DNA of 22,938 bases from a virus: positions 1 through 22,938 of the IMG/VR virus record IMGVR_UViG_3300034375_000215; one strand, given 5' to 3'. The notes under the pieces were generated by a model. That model was given only the letters and a program-made list of their open reading frames with translations. It searched no databases and was not told the DNA's origin. The translations under genes and the position numbers were made by a program. Position 1 is the first letter of the stretch. Each line of letters opens with the position of its first letter. This document shows positions 8,084 through 16,326 of the stretch, one piece after another.

Positions 8084-8250
8084 TTAGCGACCCTGACATC
8101 AGGTCGCTTTTAGTAATAGCAGACAGACTCCACATTACAATTCAAGAAGTATTAGATATGCCAGTTAGCCATTATAATCTTTGGTTAGCATACTTGAAAA
8201 AAGAGCAAGATGAGTATAAAAGTCAAGAGAGAATAGCGAAACACAGATAA
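7730..8250 (+). CDS. Tail assembly chaperone, -1 frameshift product (gpGT-like)
   Basis: Reading 7730-8080 in frame and slipping back one base at A AAA AAG (8074-8080) continues from codon 8080 for 56 more residues to TAA at 8248, giving a 173-residue fusion. The extension has the look of gpT-type domains: DIRSLLVIADRLHITIQEVL, then MPVSHYNLWLAYLKKEQDEY. The downstream frame has no ATG, GTG or TTG near its beginning; its first ATG is deep inside at 8158. So frameshifting is the natural way to express it. In lambda the T domain recruits tube subunits to the tape measure-gpG complex. The tape measure gene starts 6 bp after the stop. Confidence 0.85.
8074..8108 (+). promoter_or_regulatory. Programmed -1 ribosomal frameshift signal
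   Basis: The slippery heptamer A AAA AAG occupies 8074-8080, in the correct phase, and the zero-frame stop TAG follows at once. After a 5-nt spacer a hairpin begins: AGCGACC (8086-8092) pairs perfectly with GGTCGCT (8102-8108) around a 9-nt loop. An alternative fold gives 5 bp, one bulged C and 4 more bp (8092-8095 with 8100-8103). Heptamer, spacing and stem form the standard bacterial stimulator arrangement. Confidence 0.88.
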
Positions 8251-8256
8251 TAAATT

Positions 8257-9834
8257 ATGGCACAACAACTTAAAATAGACATTGTAGCAAAAGATAGAAC
8301 CAAACAAGCATTAGGTAAGTTACAGGGAAGTCTAGGTAGATTAAAAAATGCTGTATTTAGTTTAAAAGGTGCTTTTGTAGGTTTAGGTGCTGGTCTAGTA
8401 GTTAGATCATTTGTTAATACAGGAAGAAGCATAGAAGATTTAAATGTTAGATTAAAACAATTATTTGGTAGTACCCAAGAGGGTGCTAAAGCATTTGAAG
8501 TAATGTCTAACTTTGCTTCTAAAGTTCCTTTTTCACTAGAACAGATTCAAGAAGCATCAGGAAATTTAGCAGTAGTTGCTGGAGATTCTGAAAGACTTGC
8601 AAAAATTTTAGAAATAACAGGTAATGTTGCGGCAGTTACAGGAATAGATTTTAGAACTGCTGGAGAACAAATACAAAGATCATTCGCTGGTGGTATAAGT
8701 GCGGCAGATATTTTTAGAGAAAAAGGTGTTAGAGATATGCTTGGTTTTAAAGCTGGTGCAACTGTTACAGCAGAAGAAACTGTAAAAGCATTTCAAAAAG
8801 TTTTTGGTAAAGGTGGAAAGTTTGGTAATGCAACAGACGAACTTGCTACAACATTTACTGGAACTTTATCTATGCTTGGAGATAAATTATTTAACTTTAA
8901 AAGAGGAGTTGCTGGTGCTGGTTTCTTTGATGAACTTAAAAAAGAGTTCAAAAGTTTAAATCAGTTTATAGAGGAAAATGCATCAGCATTTGAAACAATA
9001 GGTAGAGCAATAAGTAAAGTTTTAGTATTTGCTGTAAGAGCATTAGCTGGTGCAATAAGAGCAGTTGGTAACGCAACTAATTTTATTAAAAGACAGATAG
9101 AAGATATACAAAGATTATTAGGTTTTGATGTTCCTTTTGTTGTTGAAATAGAAAAAGGTAAAAAAGTTATAAAAGAAGTAAATTTTGATTTAGTTAAACA
9201 AAAAACATTATTTGAAAAAATTAAAGAGGAACTTAAAAACTTAAATGAGGGTTTTAAAATACAAAAAGAAATAGTTGGAATGATAAAGTCTGGTGTGGGT
9301 AGTGTTTCAAAATCTATTGCAGAATCAATAGTATTAGGTAAACAATTAAATGAAACATTTAAGAAGTTAGCACAACAAATATTAATAAACATTATTTCTA
9401 AAACTATTGAAAGACTTGCTTTACTTGGTATAGAAAAATTATTATTAGGAGATATTGTTAAAGAAGAAGAAAAAAAAGATAATTTAATTAGACGACAGAA
9501 TACAAATTTAAAAAGACAAATAGCACTTAATGCTATGACAGGGGGTGGTGGAAGTTTTTTAAGTGGTTTATTTGGTAAAGCATCAGGTGGTGCAGTAGCA
9601 AAAGGACAACCAACTATTGTAGGAGAAAGAGGTGCAGAATTATTTATACCAAATTCATCAGGACAAATAACACAATCTGCAAGAGGAACTGATGGTGGAA
9701 GTACAACAGTTAATTTCAATATAAACACAGTAGATGCTTCTGGCTTTGAAGATTTATTAGTTAGATCAAGAGGAACTATTACACAATTAATTAATAATGC
9801 TGTTAATGAAAGAGGGAGTAGAAATTTAATATAA
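8257..9834 (+). CDS. Tape measure protein
   Basis: 525 residues. It sets tail length and is ejected with the DNA. The N-terminus (MAQQLKIDIVAKDRTKQALG, then SLGRLKNAVFSLKGAFVGLG) and the segment VPFSLEQIQEASGNLAVVAG are typical of tape measure proteins. A hydrophobic stretch lies near 250-266 (VLVFAVRALAGAIRAVG), and helical segments fill the middle. From residue 444 comes the C-terminal motif GGAVAKGQPTIVGERGAELF, then IPNSSGQI, seen in many tape measures. At roughly 0.15 nm per residue the length predicts a tail near 80 nm, which is an inference. No lytic transglycosylase domain is visible. Start TAAATTATGG has no Shine-Dalgarno sequence, and the stop overlaps the next start (TAATG). Confidence 0.92.
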   Translation: MAQQLKIDIVAKDRTKQALGKLQGSLGRLKNAVFSLKGAFVGLGAGLVVRSFVNTGRSIEDLNVRLKQLFGSTQEGAKAFEVMSNFASKVPFSLEQIQEASGNLAVVAGDSERLAKILEITGNVAAVTGIDFRTAGEQIQRSFAGGISAADIFREKGVRDMLGFKAGATVTAEETVKAFQKVFGKGGKFGNATDELATTFTGTLSMLGDKLFNFKRGVAGAGFFDELKKEFKSLNQFIEENASAFETIGRAISKVLVFAVRALAGAIRAVGNATNFIKRQIEDIQRLLGFDVPFVVEIEKGKKVIKEVNFDLVKQKTLFEKIKEELKNLNEGFKIQKEIVGMIKSGVGSVSKSIAESIVLGKQLNETFKKLAQQILINIISKTIERLALLGIEKLLLGDIVKEEEKKDNLIRRQNTNLKRQIALNAMTGGGGSFLSGLFGKASGGAVAKGQPTIVGERGAELFIPNSSGQITQSARGTDGGSTTVNFNINTVDASGFEDLLVRSRGTITQLINNAVNERGSRNLI

Positions 9835-10454
9835 TGTCAGGTTCTTTCCCTATATCAACTGCTAAATTTGGAACTTTAGGAATAAAGTCAATTCAAAATA
9901 CAATTATATCTAAATCAGTATCAGGTAAAAGATTAGTAAGACAAATAGATAACCAAAGATTTGCTTTTACAGTTCAGATTATTACTGCAAAAAGATCAGA
10001 TGTATATGGAGATTTAATGGCTTTTATAATGAAACAAAGAAGTCAAAAAGAAACTTTTACAATCATACCACCAGAAATAGAAGATGCTAGAGGTAACGAG
10101 TCAGGTACAGTTTTAGTTAATGGTGTTCATGCAGTTGGAGATACAACAATCGCTTGTGATGCTTTTGCTGGAGATGGTGCTGGTAGATTTAAAGCTGGAG
10201 ATTTTTTAAAGTTTGCTTCACATAATAAAGTTTATATGGTTGTTGCAGATGTAACAAGTTCTAGTAATGCGGCCACAGTTACAATAGAACCACCTTTACT
10301 TGTAGCACTAGCAAACGATTCAGTAGTTACTTATGACAATGTTCCTTTTACAGTTTCATTAACAACAGACATTCAAGAGTTTGGAGTATCTGGTGCAGAT
10401 AAAGATGGTAATTTATATTATGAGTTTCAATTTGATGTTGAAGAAGCATTGTAG
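9834..10454 (+). CDS. Distal-tail (Dit)-like / minor tail protein
   Basis: 206 residues, mostly beta. The N-terminal segment IISKSVSGKRLVRQIDNQRF (about 25-44) followed by AFTVQI resembles a pattern I know from siphovirus minor tail proteins encoded just after the tape measure ('SGrrqvRQidgqrf.ftv'). These belong with the ring that joins tube to tip, as lambda gpM or Dit proteins do. Residues 90-175 contain a strand-rich insert with GTVLVNGVHAVGDTTIACDA, which could be a small Ig or OB-like domain. Coupled to the tape measure by TAATG, and followed immediately (0 bp) by the next ATG. Confidence 0.65.
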   Translation: MSGSFPISTAKFGTLGIKSIQNTIISKSVSGKRLVRQIDNQRFAFTVQIITAKRSDVYGDLMAFIMKQRSQKETFTIIPPEIEDARGNESGTVLVNGVHAVGDTTIACDAFAGDGAGRFKAGDFLKFASHNKVYMVVADVTSSSNAATVTIEPPLLVALANDSVVTYDNVPFTVSLTTDIQEFGVSGADKDGNLYYEFQFDVEEAL

Positions 10455-10679
10455 ATGAAATATAAAGTTAAGTATTGGATAAGTGTTGATTTTTTAGCAG
10501 AAGAAATAATAGATGCTGATGATTTTAATTCTCAATCCTTTAATCAGGGTAAGTATAGCGAACCATCTAAAAATGCTAGTTATATGGTCAATGATGCAAT
10601 AAAAATTAACAGACGAACATTTGAGGAACATGACGAGAAGCCTGACAACAGCGATAAAGAACGAACTAGCAACAAATGA
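10455..10679 (+). CDS. Small protein between tail genes, unknown
   Basis: 74 residues, not recognised. The N-terminal half (MKYKVKYWISVDFLAEEIID) looks like strand plus helix. The C-terminus is charged and probably disordered (EEHDEKPDNSDKERTSNK). The ATG directly follows the stop of the preceding gene, and the 3' end overlaps the next gene by 50 bp in another frame, so the disordered tail may only reflect the overlap. Size and place fit an accessory tail-tip or chaperone-like protein, but nothing specific supports that. Confidence 0.6.
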   Translation: MKYKVKYWISVDFLAEEIIDADDFNSQSFNQGKYSEPSKNASYMVNDAIKINRRTFEEHDEKPDNSDKERTSNK

Positions 10680-11196
10680 TATTAAACCAGTACATCTTAT
10701 CACTATTGGCTTCGGTACTCCTGTTAATATTACAGATTGCTCATTTCCATTAACATCATCAATATCAGGTTCATCAGTTACATATTCTTCTAGTGATTTT
10801 ATATTAGGAATATCTAATCATACAGAAGAAACAGACGTTACAAAATCAAGTGTAAGTATTAATCTATCTGGTGCAGATCAAACATTTATTTCAATAGTAT
10901 TAAATGAAAATATAGTTAATGACAATGTTGATATTTTTAGAGGTTTTTTAAATGATTCTAATGCTTTAATTGCTGACCCTTTTTTACTTTATAAAGGAAA
11001 AATTGAAAGTTTTGAAATACAAGAGGGAGAAAAAGAAAGTATAGTTGGTTTATCAGTTGTATCTCATTGGGCCGACTTTGAAAAAAAAAATGGTCGAAAA
11101 ACAAACAACAATTCTCAACAAAGATTTTTTAGTGCAGACGTGGGTATGAATTTTTCATCACAAACAGTACAAGATATTAAATGGGGTAGAAAATAA
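10630..11196 (+). CDS. Tail-tip protein, gpL / DUF2163-like
   Basis: 188 residues from ATG 10630. The alternative TTG at 10621 would add only three residues; I chose the ATG because GAGGA lies just before it (short spacing) and similar proteins begin MTRSL-like. The N-terminus (TAIKNELATNDIKPVHLITI) leads into a beta-rich body, and the C-terminus SADVGMNFSSQTVQDIKWG is a pattern I associate with DUF2163 / phage BR0599-type tail proteins, equivalents of lambda gpL in the distal tail. It precedes the hub gene as expected, coupled by TAATG. Cysteines that bind iron-sulphur in lambda gpL are not evident here. Confidence 0.62.
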   Translation: MTRSLTTAIKNELATNDIKPVHLITIGFGTPVNITDCSFPLTSSISGSSVTYSSSDFILGISNHTEETDVTKSSVSINLSGADQTFISIVLNENIVNDNVDIFRGFLNDSNALIADPFLLYKGKIESFEIQEGEKESIVGLSVVSHWADFEKKNGRKTNNNSQQRFFSADVGMNFSSQTVQDIKWGRK

Positions 11197-14063
11197 TGGG
11201 TATTAGGAGTGTTGTTAGAAGAGCAGTATCGCCTATTTTAAGATTTCTTGGAGTAAATCCATTAGTCGCATTAGGTGTTAGTTTATTTCTTGCTTGGATA
11301 TTAAGACCAAAAGTTCCTGAAATAGAAGATTTTGGTACAAATGAATTTGATGATTTTGAAAGAGGTTTATTAGTTAATAAACAATCTAATGACTCAAACA
11401 TTCCTGTTATATTTGGAGAAAGACTTGTTGGTGGAACTAGAGTCTTTATGGAAACTTCAGGCACAGATAATACTTATTTATATATGGCAATCGTTATGTC
11501 GGAGGGAGAAATAAACGATATAGAAGAAATTAGAGTAGATGATAAAGTTGTTACATTTGCATCTAGTTTTTCAGATGGAACAGAAGTAGAAGTAGGAAGT
11601 GGAGATAGTAATTTTTTTAAAGATAGTGAAAGTTTAATTAGAGTAGAACCTCATTATGGAACAGATGGTCAATCAGCATCATCTTTATTATCAACATTAT
11701 CATCTTGGGGAAGTAACCATAAATTATCTGGTTTATGTTATTTAGCATTAAGATTTAAATGGAATCAAGACGCATTTACTGGAATACCTAAAGTCCAAGC
11801 AAAGATACAAGGTAAAAAAGTTGTATTTTATAATTCTGATTTAGATGCACAAACTGCGGCTTATAAAACAAATCCAGCTTGGTGTTTATTAGATTATTTA
11901 ACAAATGAAAGATATGGAAAAGGTGTAGCAATTTCAGAAATAAATTTACAAAGTTTTTATGATGCTTCAGTTGTTTGTGAAACACAAGTAACACCATATT
12001 CAGGTGCAAGTGATATAAATATTTTTGATACAAATACTGCATTAGACACATCACAAAAAATTATAGATAATGTTAGAGAAATGTTAAAAGGTTGCAGAGG
12101 TTATCTTCCATACACACAAGGTAAGTATAGTTTAATTATTGAAACAACAGGAAGTGCATCAATCACATTAACAGAAGATGATATTATAGGTGGATATAAT
12201 TTATCTATCCCAACAAAAAATGAAAGATACAATAGAGTTATAGTTGGCTTTGTTGACCCAGCAAGAAATTTTCAAGTTAATGAAGTTCAGTTTCCACCTA
12301 TTGACGATAGTGGATTATCAAGTGCAGATAGACACGCAACTATGAAAACTGTTGATGGTGGATTTTTATTAGAGGGTAGATTTACATTTAAGACACTTAC
12401 AAGTCCATATCAAGCAGAGGAGATGGCAGAAGTTATTTTAAGAAGATCAAGAGAAGCATTAACACTTGGTATTAATGTTAGCTTTGATGCTTATGATTTA
12501 GCCATTGGAGATATAGTAAATATTACACATAGTTCTTTAGGTTTTTCTGCAAAAGCATTTAGAGTTATGGGTTTGACCTTTAACGAAGATTACACAATAG
12601 GATTATCTCTTGTTGAATATCAAGCTAGTCACTATACTTGGGCAAGTAAAGCACAAGTAGCATCTACACCATCTACTAATCTTCCTAATCCTTTTATTGT
12701 TCAAGCACCATCAAGTGTAACTTTAGATGATGAGTTAATTGAATATAATGATGGAACTGTAATTGTAGCTTTAAATGTAACTGTTGGTGCTTCTGCTGAT
12801 AGTTTTGTTGATTATTACCAAGTAGAATACAAATTAAGTACAGATTCAGATTTTATAATTTATGCACAAGGTTCAGGATTAAATCACAGAGTCTTAAATG
12901 TAATTGACCAAAAGATTTATAATGTAAGAGTTAAAGCTGTATCATCTCTTGGTGTATCATCAGCTTATGTAACAGCAACTAGAACTATTGTAGGTGCTAT
13001 TGAACCACCAGCAGATGTAACAGATTTTTCTTGTAATATTTTAGGACAAGAAGCACATTTAGCTTGGACACAAATACCTGATTTAGATTTAGCTTTTTAT
13101 CAAATTAGATATTCAACAGAAACAGATGGCACAGGAGATTGGGCAAACTCTGTATCTTTAGTAGAAAAAGTATCAAGACCAGCAACATCAGTTACAGTTC
13201 CAGCTAGGGCTGGAACCTATCTTATAAAAGCATTTGATAAATTAGGTAATGCAAGTTCTAATGCAACTGCAATAGTTTCTAATGTTATTGGAATACAAAA
13301 TTTTAATACAATAACTTCTGTATCAGAACACCCTAATTTTAATGGAACATTGACAGATACTACAATAGTAGATGGCAGTTTAAGATTAGATTCTTCAGAA
13401 TTATTTGATTCAGCTAGTGGAAACTTTGATGCAGAAACAACTAGATTTTTTGATTCAGGTGTTAGTAATGCAGACTTTAATGCAAGTGGTAATTACTTAT
13501 TTGCTGATGTAGTTGATATAGGTGCTAAACATACAACTAGAATTACAGCTACTTTAAAACAAACTTCTGATGACCCAGATGATTTATTTGATAATAGATC
13601 AGGACTATTTGATTCACAAAATTCTAGCTTTGATGGAGATACACCAGCCAACTCTAATGCACATTTAGAAATTGCCACAAGTGATGACAACTCTACTTAT
13701 ACTGATTTTCAAAATTTTGTTATAGGAAATTATACAGCTAGATATTTTAAATTTAGAGTTGTTTTAACTTCTAGTGATTTAGCTTCTACTCCTGTAGTTC
13801 AAGAAGTATCAATCACAATAGATATGGAAGATAGAATATTTAGTGGAAATGATATAACATCAGGTGCAGCAACTAAAACTGTATCATTTACAAACCCTTA
13901 TAAAACTGTTAATTATGCAGTTGGAATTACAGCAGAAGATATGGCAACTGGAGATTTTTTTTTAGTAGAATCTAAAACAATCAATGGTTTTAATGTAACA
14001 TTTAAAAATGCAAGTGGTTCAGCAGTATCTAAAACATTTGATTTTATTGCAAAAGGGTTCTAA
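11196..14063 (+). CDS. Tail-tip hub / host specificity protein (gpJ-like)
   Basis: 955 residues, the largest gene. Residues 20-37 are hydrophobic (VNPLVALGVSLFLAWIL), perhaps lining or plugging the tip. About 55-340 resemble the gpJ hub domains (NIPVIFGERLVGGTRVFMET). About 340-490 form a second hub domain with YQAEEMAEVILRRSREA and ending in LVEYQASHYTW. About 505-700 are two fibronectin type III-like domains (PPADVTDFSCN starts the second). The last 250 residues are a beta-sandwich-like region with repeated FD motifs (LFDSASGNFD and LFDNRSGLFD). It opens the cell envelope and carries receptor-binding elements. Coupled to the upstream gene by TAATG; a second N-terminal identity (gpI-like) cannot be excluded. 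Confidence 0.85.
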   Translation: MGIRSVVRRAVSPILRFLGVNPLVALGVSLFLAWILRPKVPEIEDFGTNEFDDFERGLLVNKQSNDSNIPVIFGERLVGGTRVFMETSGTDNTYLYMAIVMSEGEINDIEEIRVDDKVVTFASSFSDGTEVEVGSGDSNFFKDSESLIRVEPHYGTDGQSASSLLSTLSSWGSNHKLSGLCYLALRFKWNQDAFTGIPKVQAKIQGKKVVFYNSDLDAQTAAYKTNPAWCLLDYLTNERYGKGVAISEINLQSFYDASVVCETQVTPYSGASDINIFDTNTALDTSQKIIDNVREMLKGCRGYLPYTQGKYSLIIETTGSASITLTEDDIIGGYNLSIPTKNERYNRVIVGFVDPARNFQVNEVQFPPIDDSGLSSADRHATMKTVDGGFLLEGRFTFKTLTSPYQAEEMAEVILRRSREALTLGINVSFDAYDLAIGDIVNITHSSLGFSAKAFRVMGLTFNEDYTIGLSLVEYQASHYTWASKAQVASTPSTNLPNPFIVQAPSSVTLDDELIEYNDGTVIVALNVTVGASADSFVDYYQVEYKLSTDSDFIIYAQGSGLNHRVLNVIDQKIYNVRVKAVSSLGVSSAYVTATRTIVGAIEPPADVTDFSCNILGQEAHLAWTQIPDLDLAFYQIRYSTETDGTGDWANSVSLVEKVSRPATSVTVPARAGTYLIKAFDKLGNASSNATAIVSNVIGIQNFNTITSVSEHPNFNGTLTDTTIVDGSLRLDSSELFDSASGNFDAETTRFFDSGVSNADFNASGNYLFADVVDIGAKHTTRITATLKQTSDDPDDLFDNRSGLFDSQNSSFDGDTPANSNAHLEIATSDDNSTYTDFQNFVIGNYTARYFKFRVVLTSSDLASTPVVQEVSITIDMEDRIFSGNDITSGAATKTVSFTNPYKTVNYAVGITAEDMATGDFFLVESKTINGFNVTFKNASGSAVSKTFDFIAKGF

Positions 14064-14083
14064 AAGGGATATAAGAAAACATT

Positions 14084-15376
14084 ATGGCACAACACGATTA
14101 TAACATAGCAAACGCATCATTCCCTACAGTTAGAACAGATATAAACAATGTTCTATCTGCTATTAATTCAACTAATTCAGGTTCTTCAAGACCTAGTAGT
14201 GCTGTCGCTGGAACGATCTGGTTGGATACTTCTGGTGCTGCAACTGCTCAACTTTTAAAAATGTATGATGGTGCTGGAGATATAACTTTAGCAACTGTTA
14301 ATTTTACAGCTAACACAGTTGATTTTCAAGATAGTGATGCTGGTGGAATTACATTTAAACAAGAAGGAACAAATTTTACAGACAGTTTATTAATTGGTCA
14401 TGCAACACATGGAACTTTAGATGATGCACAAAATAATACTGGCGTTGGTATTGGTGCGTTAGATGCTTTAACTTCCGCAAATCAAAATACAGCACTTGGC
14501 TATAATGCTGGTTCATCTGTTGGTACTGGTGGTGGTAATACTTTTATTGGTGCTTATGCAGGTCAATCTGTAAATGGTGGTACTAATAATACTGCTGTTG
14601 GAAAATTAGCTGGTGGTGGATTAAATAGTGCCGCAAATTATAATACTATGCTTGGAGAAGATGCTGGACTAAATGTAACAAGTGGTGATGGTAATGTAAT
14701 TATTGGTAAAGTTAATGCTCCAAGTGCAACTGACGACAGACAATTAGTAATTGCTGGTTATGATGGTTCAACAACTACAACTTGGATTTCTGGAGATAAT
14801 TCTGGAAATGTAACAGTAGCTGGAACATTAACATCAACAACTGGATTAACTAAAACAGTTGGTAAAGAAACTATGTGGGTTCCAGCTTCAGCTATGTATG
14901 GTGCTACAACTAATCCAGCAGACGCACAACAAGTAGAAACAACAGCAACAAGACCTGATATGAAAGTATTAGACTTTGATGCTGGTACAGATGAATTTGC
15001 ACAATTTTCAGTAGCATTTCCTAAATCATGGAATGAGGGAACAGTAACTTATCAAGTATATTGGACACCAGCTTCTACAAACACAGGTAATTGTATTTTT
15101 GGATTACAGGGGGTTTCTTGTGGAGATAGTGATACTATTGACGTTACTTATGGAACAGCAATAAATGTTACAGATGCTGGTATAGGAACTGTTAAAGATC
15201 AACAAGTAACAGCAGAAAGTGGTGCAGTTACTATTGCTGGTAGTCCAGCAGTTGATCAATTAACTTACTTTCAATTATTTAGAGATGCAAATGCTGGTGG
15301 AGATACATTTAGTGCTGATGCAAGAGTTCTAGGTATTAAAATATTCTTTACTACTGATGCGGCTAATGATGCGTAA
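14084..15376 (+). CDS. Tail fibre with beta-roll repeats
   Basis: 430 residues. The N-terminus (FPTVRTDINNVLSAINSTN, residues 13-31, then GTIWLDTSG) is an attachment module I know from phage tail fibres. Residues 117-209 contain six degenerate repeats of 16-22 residues with the pattern N-T/V-x-x-G-x-x-A-G (NTALGYNAG, NTFIGAYAG, NTAVGKLAG, NTMLGEDAG, GNVIIG), as in left-handed parallel beta-rolls of trimeric adhesins. From about residue 250 to 430 a different domain, likely a receptor-binding jelly-roll, begins KTVGKETMWVPASAMYG. The two only GCWGC pentamers of the window are at 13866 (previous gene) and 14237 (this gene). Ribosome site AAGGGA is distant (about 14 bp). Confidence 0.8.
   Translation: MAQHDYNIANASFPTVRTDINNVLSAINSTNSGSSRPSSAVAGTIWLDTSGAATAQLLKMYDGAGDITLATVNFTANTVDFQDSDAGGITFKQEGTNFTDSLLIGHATHGTLDDAQNNTGVGIGALDALTSANQNTALGYNAGSSVGTGGGNTFIGAYAGQSVNGGTNNTAVGKLAGGGLNSAANYNTMLGEDAGLNVTSGDGNVIIGKVNAPSATDDRQLVIAGYDGSTTTTWISGDNSGNVTVAGTLTSTTGLTKTVGKETMWVPASAMYGATTNPADAQQVETTATRPDMKVLDFDAGTDEFAQFSVAFPKSWNEGTVTYQVYWTPASTNTGNCIFGLQGVSCGDSDTIDVTYGTAINVTDAGIGTVKDQQVTAESGAVTIAGSPAVDQLTYFQLFRDANAGGDTFSADARVLGIKIFFTTDAANDA
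14429..14710 (+). repeat. Degenerate repeats coding the fibre beta-roll
   Basis: About six tandem units of 48-66 bp encode the N-T-x-x-G-x-x-A-G repeats of the fibre. Units differ in length and base sequence, so they are old and conserved at protein level rather than recent DNA duplications. Confidence 0.65.
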
Positions 15377-15378
15377 TT

Positions 15379-16320
15379 ATGAGAGATTTAAAAAATAAAC
15401 TCATTTCTAGCAAGAATACAAAAAATATACAAACACGAAAAAATAAATCATTTGGTTATCAAGTATTAGGTTTTGGTTCTGGAGGCTCTGCCCCACCAGC
15501 ACCTTATAATATAGAATTTTTAGTTGTAGCTGGTGGTGCTGGAGGCGGCCCGAATCCTCATGGTGGTGGAGGGGGTGCTGGAGGTTACAGAACTTCTACG
15601 CAAGAAGTTGCACCAGACGTTCAAATTACAGCAACAGTTGGTGCTGGAGGTGCTGGGGGTACAGCATATTCTTCAAGAGGTGTTAATGGTTCTAATTCTG
15701 AAATATCAGGTACAGATTTAACAACTATTACTTCTGCTGGTGGAGGTGGTGGTGCTTTTGAAAATGTTGCTACTGCTGGTAATGGAGGTTCTGGTGGAGG
15801 AGGAGAGGGAAGAAATTCTCCTGGTTCAGGTGGCTCTGGAAACACTCCAAGTACATCTCCAAGTCAAGGTAATAATGGTGGTAATGGAAGTGGTGGTTCT
15901 GCTAACTATGGTGCTGGTGGTGGTGGTGGAGCTGGTGCTACAGGTGGAAATGGAAGTAGTGGCTCAGGAGGTAATGGAGGTAATGGAACTTCAAACTCAA
16001 TAACAGGTTCTTCAGTTAATTATGCTGGAGGTGGAGGTGGTTCATTATTTAATGGCACTCCATCTGGTTCAGGTGGCTCAGGAGGTGGAGGTGCTGGTTC
16101 AAATGGTCAAGGTGCTAATGGAACTGCTAATACTGGTGGTGGAGGAGGTGGTAGTGAAAGACAACCTAATTCAAATGGAGGAAATGGTGGTTCTGGTGTT
16201 GTAATTTTAAAGATGCCAACAGCATCTTATACAGGAACACAAAGTGGTTCTCCTACTGTTACAACATCTGGAGATAATACAATTTTAACATTTACAGGGA
16301 GTGGCACTTATACTGCTTAA
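15379..16320 (+). CDS. Glycine-rich tail adhesin-like protein
   Basis: 313 residues. A basic N-terminus (1-25) is followed by FGYQVLGFGSGGSAPPAP and then NIEFLVVAGGAGGG (about 45-58). Residues 50-275 are about half glycine, with runs such as GGGGGAGG separated by Ser, Asn and Thr segments. The end (SGVVILKMP, then TGTQSGSPTVTTSGD and LTFTGSGTYTA) is a beta-strand cap. Proteins with this design occur in many marine phages and recall the polyglycine-II sandwich of T4-like gp38 adhesins, which form the host-contacting tip. Receptor contact at the loops is an inference. Starts 2 bp after the fibre stop with no ribosome site (TAATTATG). Confidence 0.75.
   Translation: MRDLKNKLISSKNTKNIQTRKNKSFGYQVLGFGSGGSAPPAPYNIEFLVVAGGAGGGPNPHGGGGGAGGYRTSTQEVAPDVQITATVGAGGAGGTAYSSRGVNGSNSEISGTDLTTITSAGGGGGAFENVATAGNGGSGGGGEGRNSPGSGGSGNTPSTSPSQGNNGGNGSGGSANYGAGGGGGAGATGGNGSSGSGGNGGNGTSNSITGSSVNYAGGGGGSLFNGTPSGSGGSGGGGAGSNGQGANGTANTGGGGGGSERQPNSNGGNGGSGVVILKMPTASYTGTQSGSPTVTTSGDNTILTFTGSGTYTA
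15530..16200 (+). repeat. GGT/GGA-rich low-complexity coding repeat
   Basis: The glycine runs are written with GGT and GGA codons in short imperfect tandem arrays (for example around 15739-15760, 15786-15810, 15915-15935 and 16137-16155). This is the most G-rich DNA in an AT-rich window and is a natural site for replication slippage or recombination that would change loop number in the adhesin. Leu/Val-rich open frames on the same strand here are shadows of it. Confidence 0.7.
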
Positions 16321-16326
16321 AAAATT

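Noticed and set aside
8961-9728. 255-codon open frame on the minus strand
   Set aside because: Lies entirely within the tape measure gene, in its antisense; Leu/Ser/Pro-rich composition typical of antisense of helical AT-rich coding DNA, with no ribosome site or motif.
10621-10629. TTG start three codons upstream for the gpL-like gene
   Set aside because: No ribosome site before the TTG, whereas GAGGA precedes the ATG at 10630; the difference is only three residues.
13197-13216. 8-bp perfect hairpin GTTCCAGC/GCTGGAAC with TAGG loop
   Set aside because: Lies in the middle of the fibronectin-like coding region and encodes VPARAG; no gene boundary nearby, so I treat it as chance or codon-driven.
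15740-16003. Leu/Val/Met-rich frame on the plus strand (and similar frames at 15533 and 16022)
   Set aside because: Frame-shifted reading of GGT/GGA repeats in the poly-glycine gene; no start signals and no independent features.
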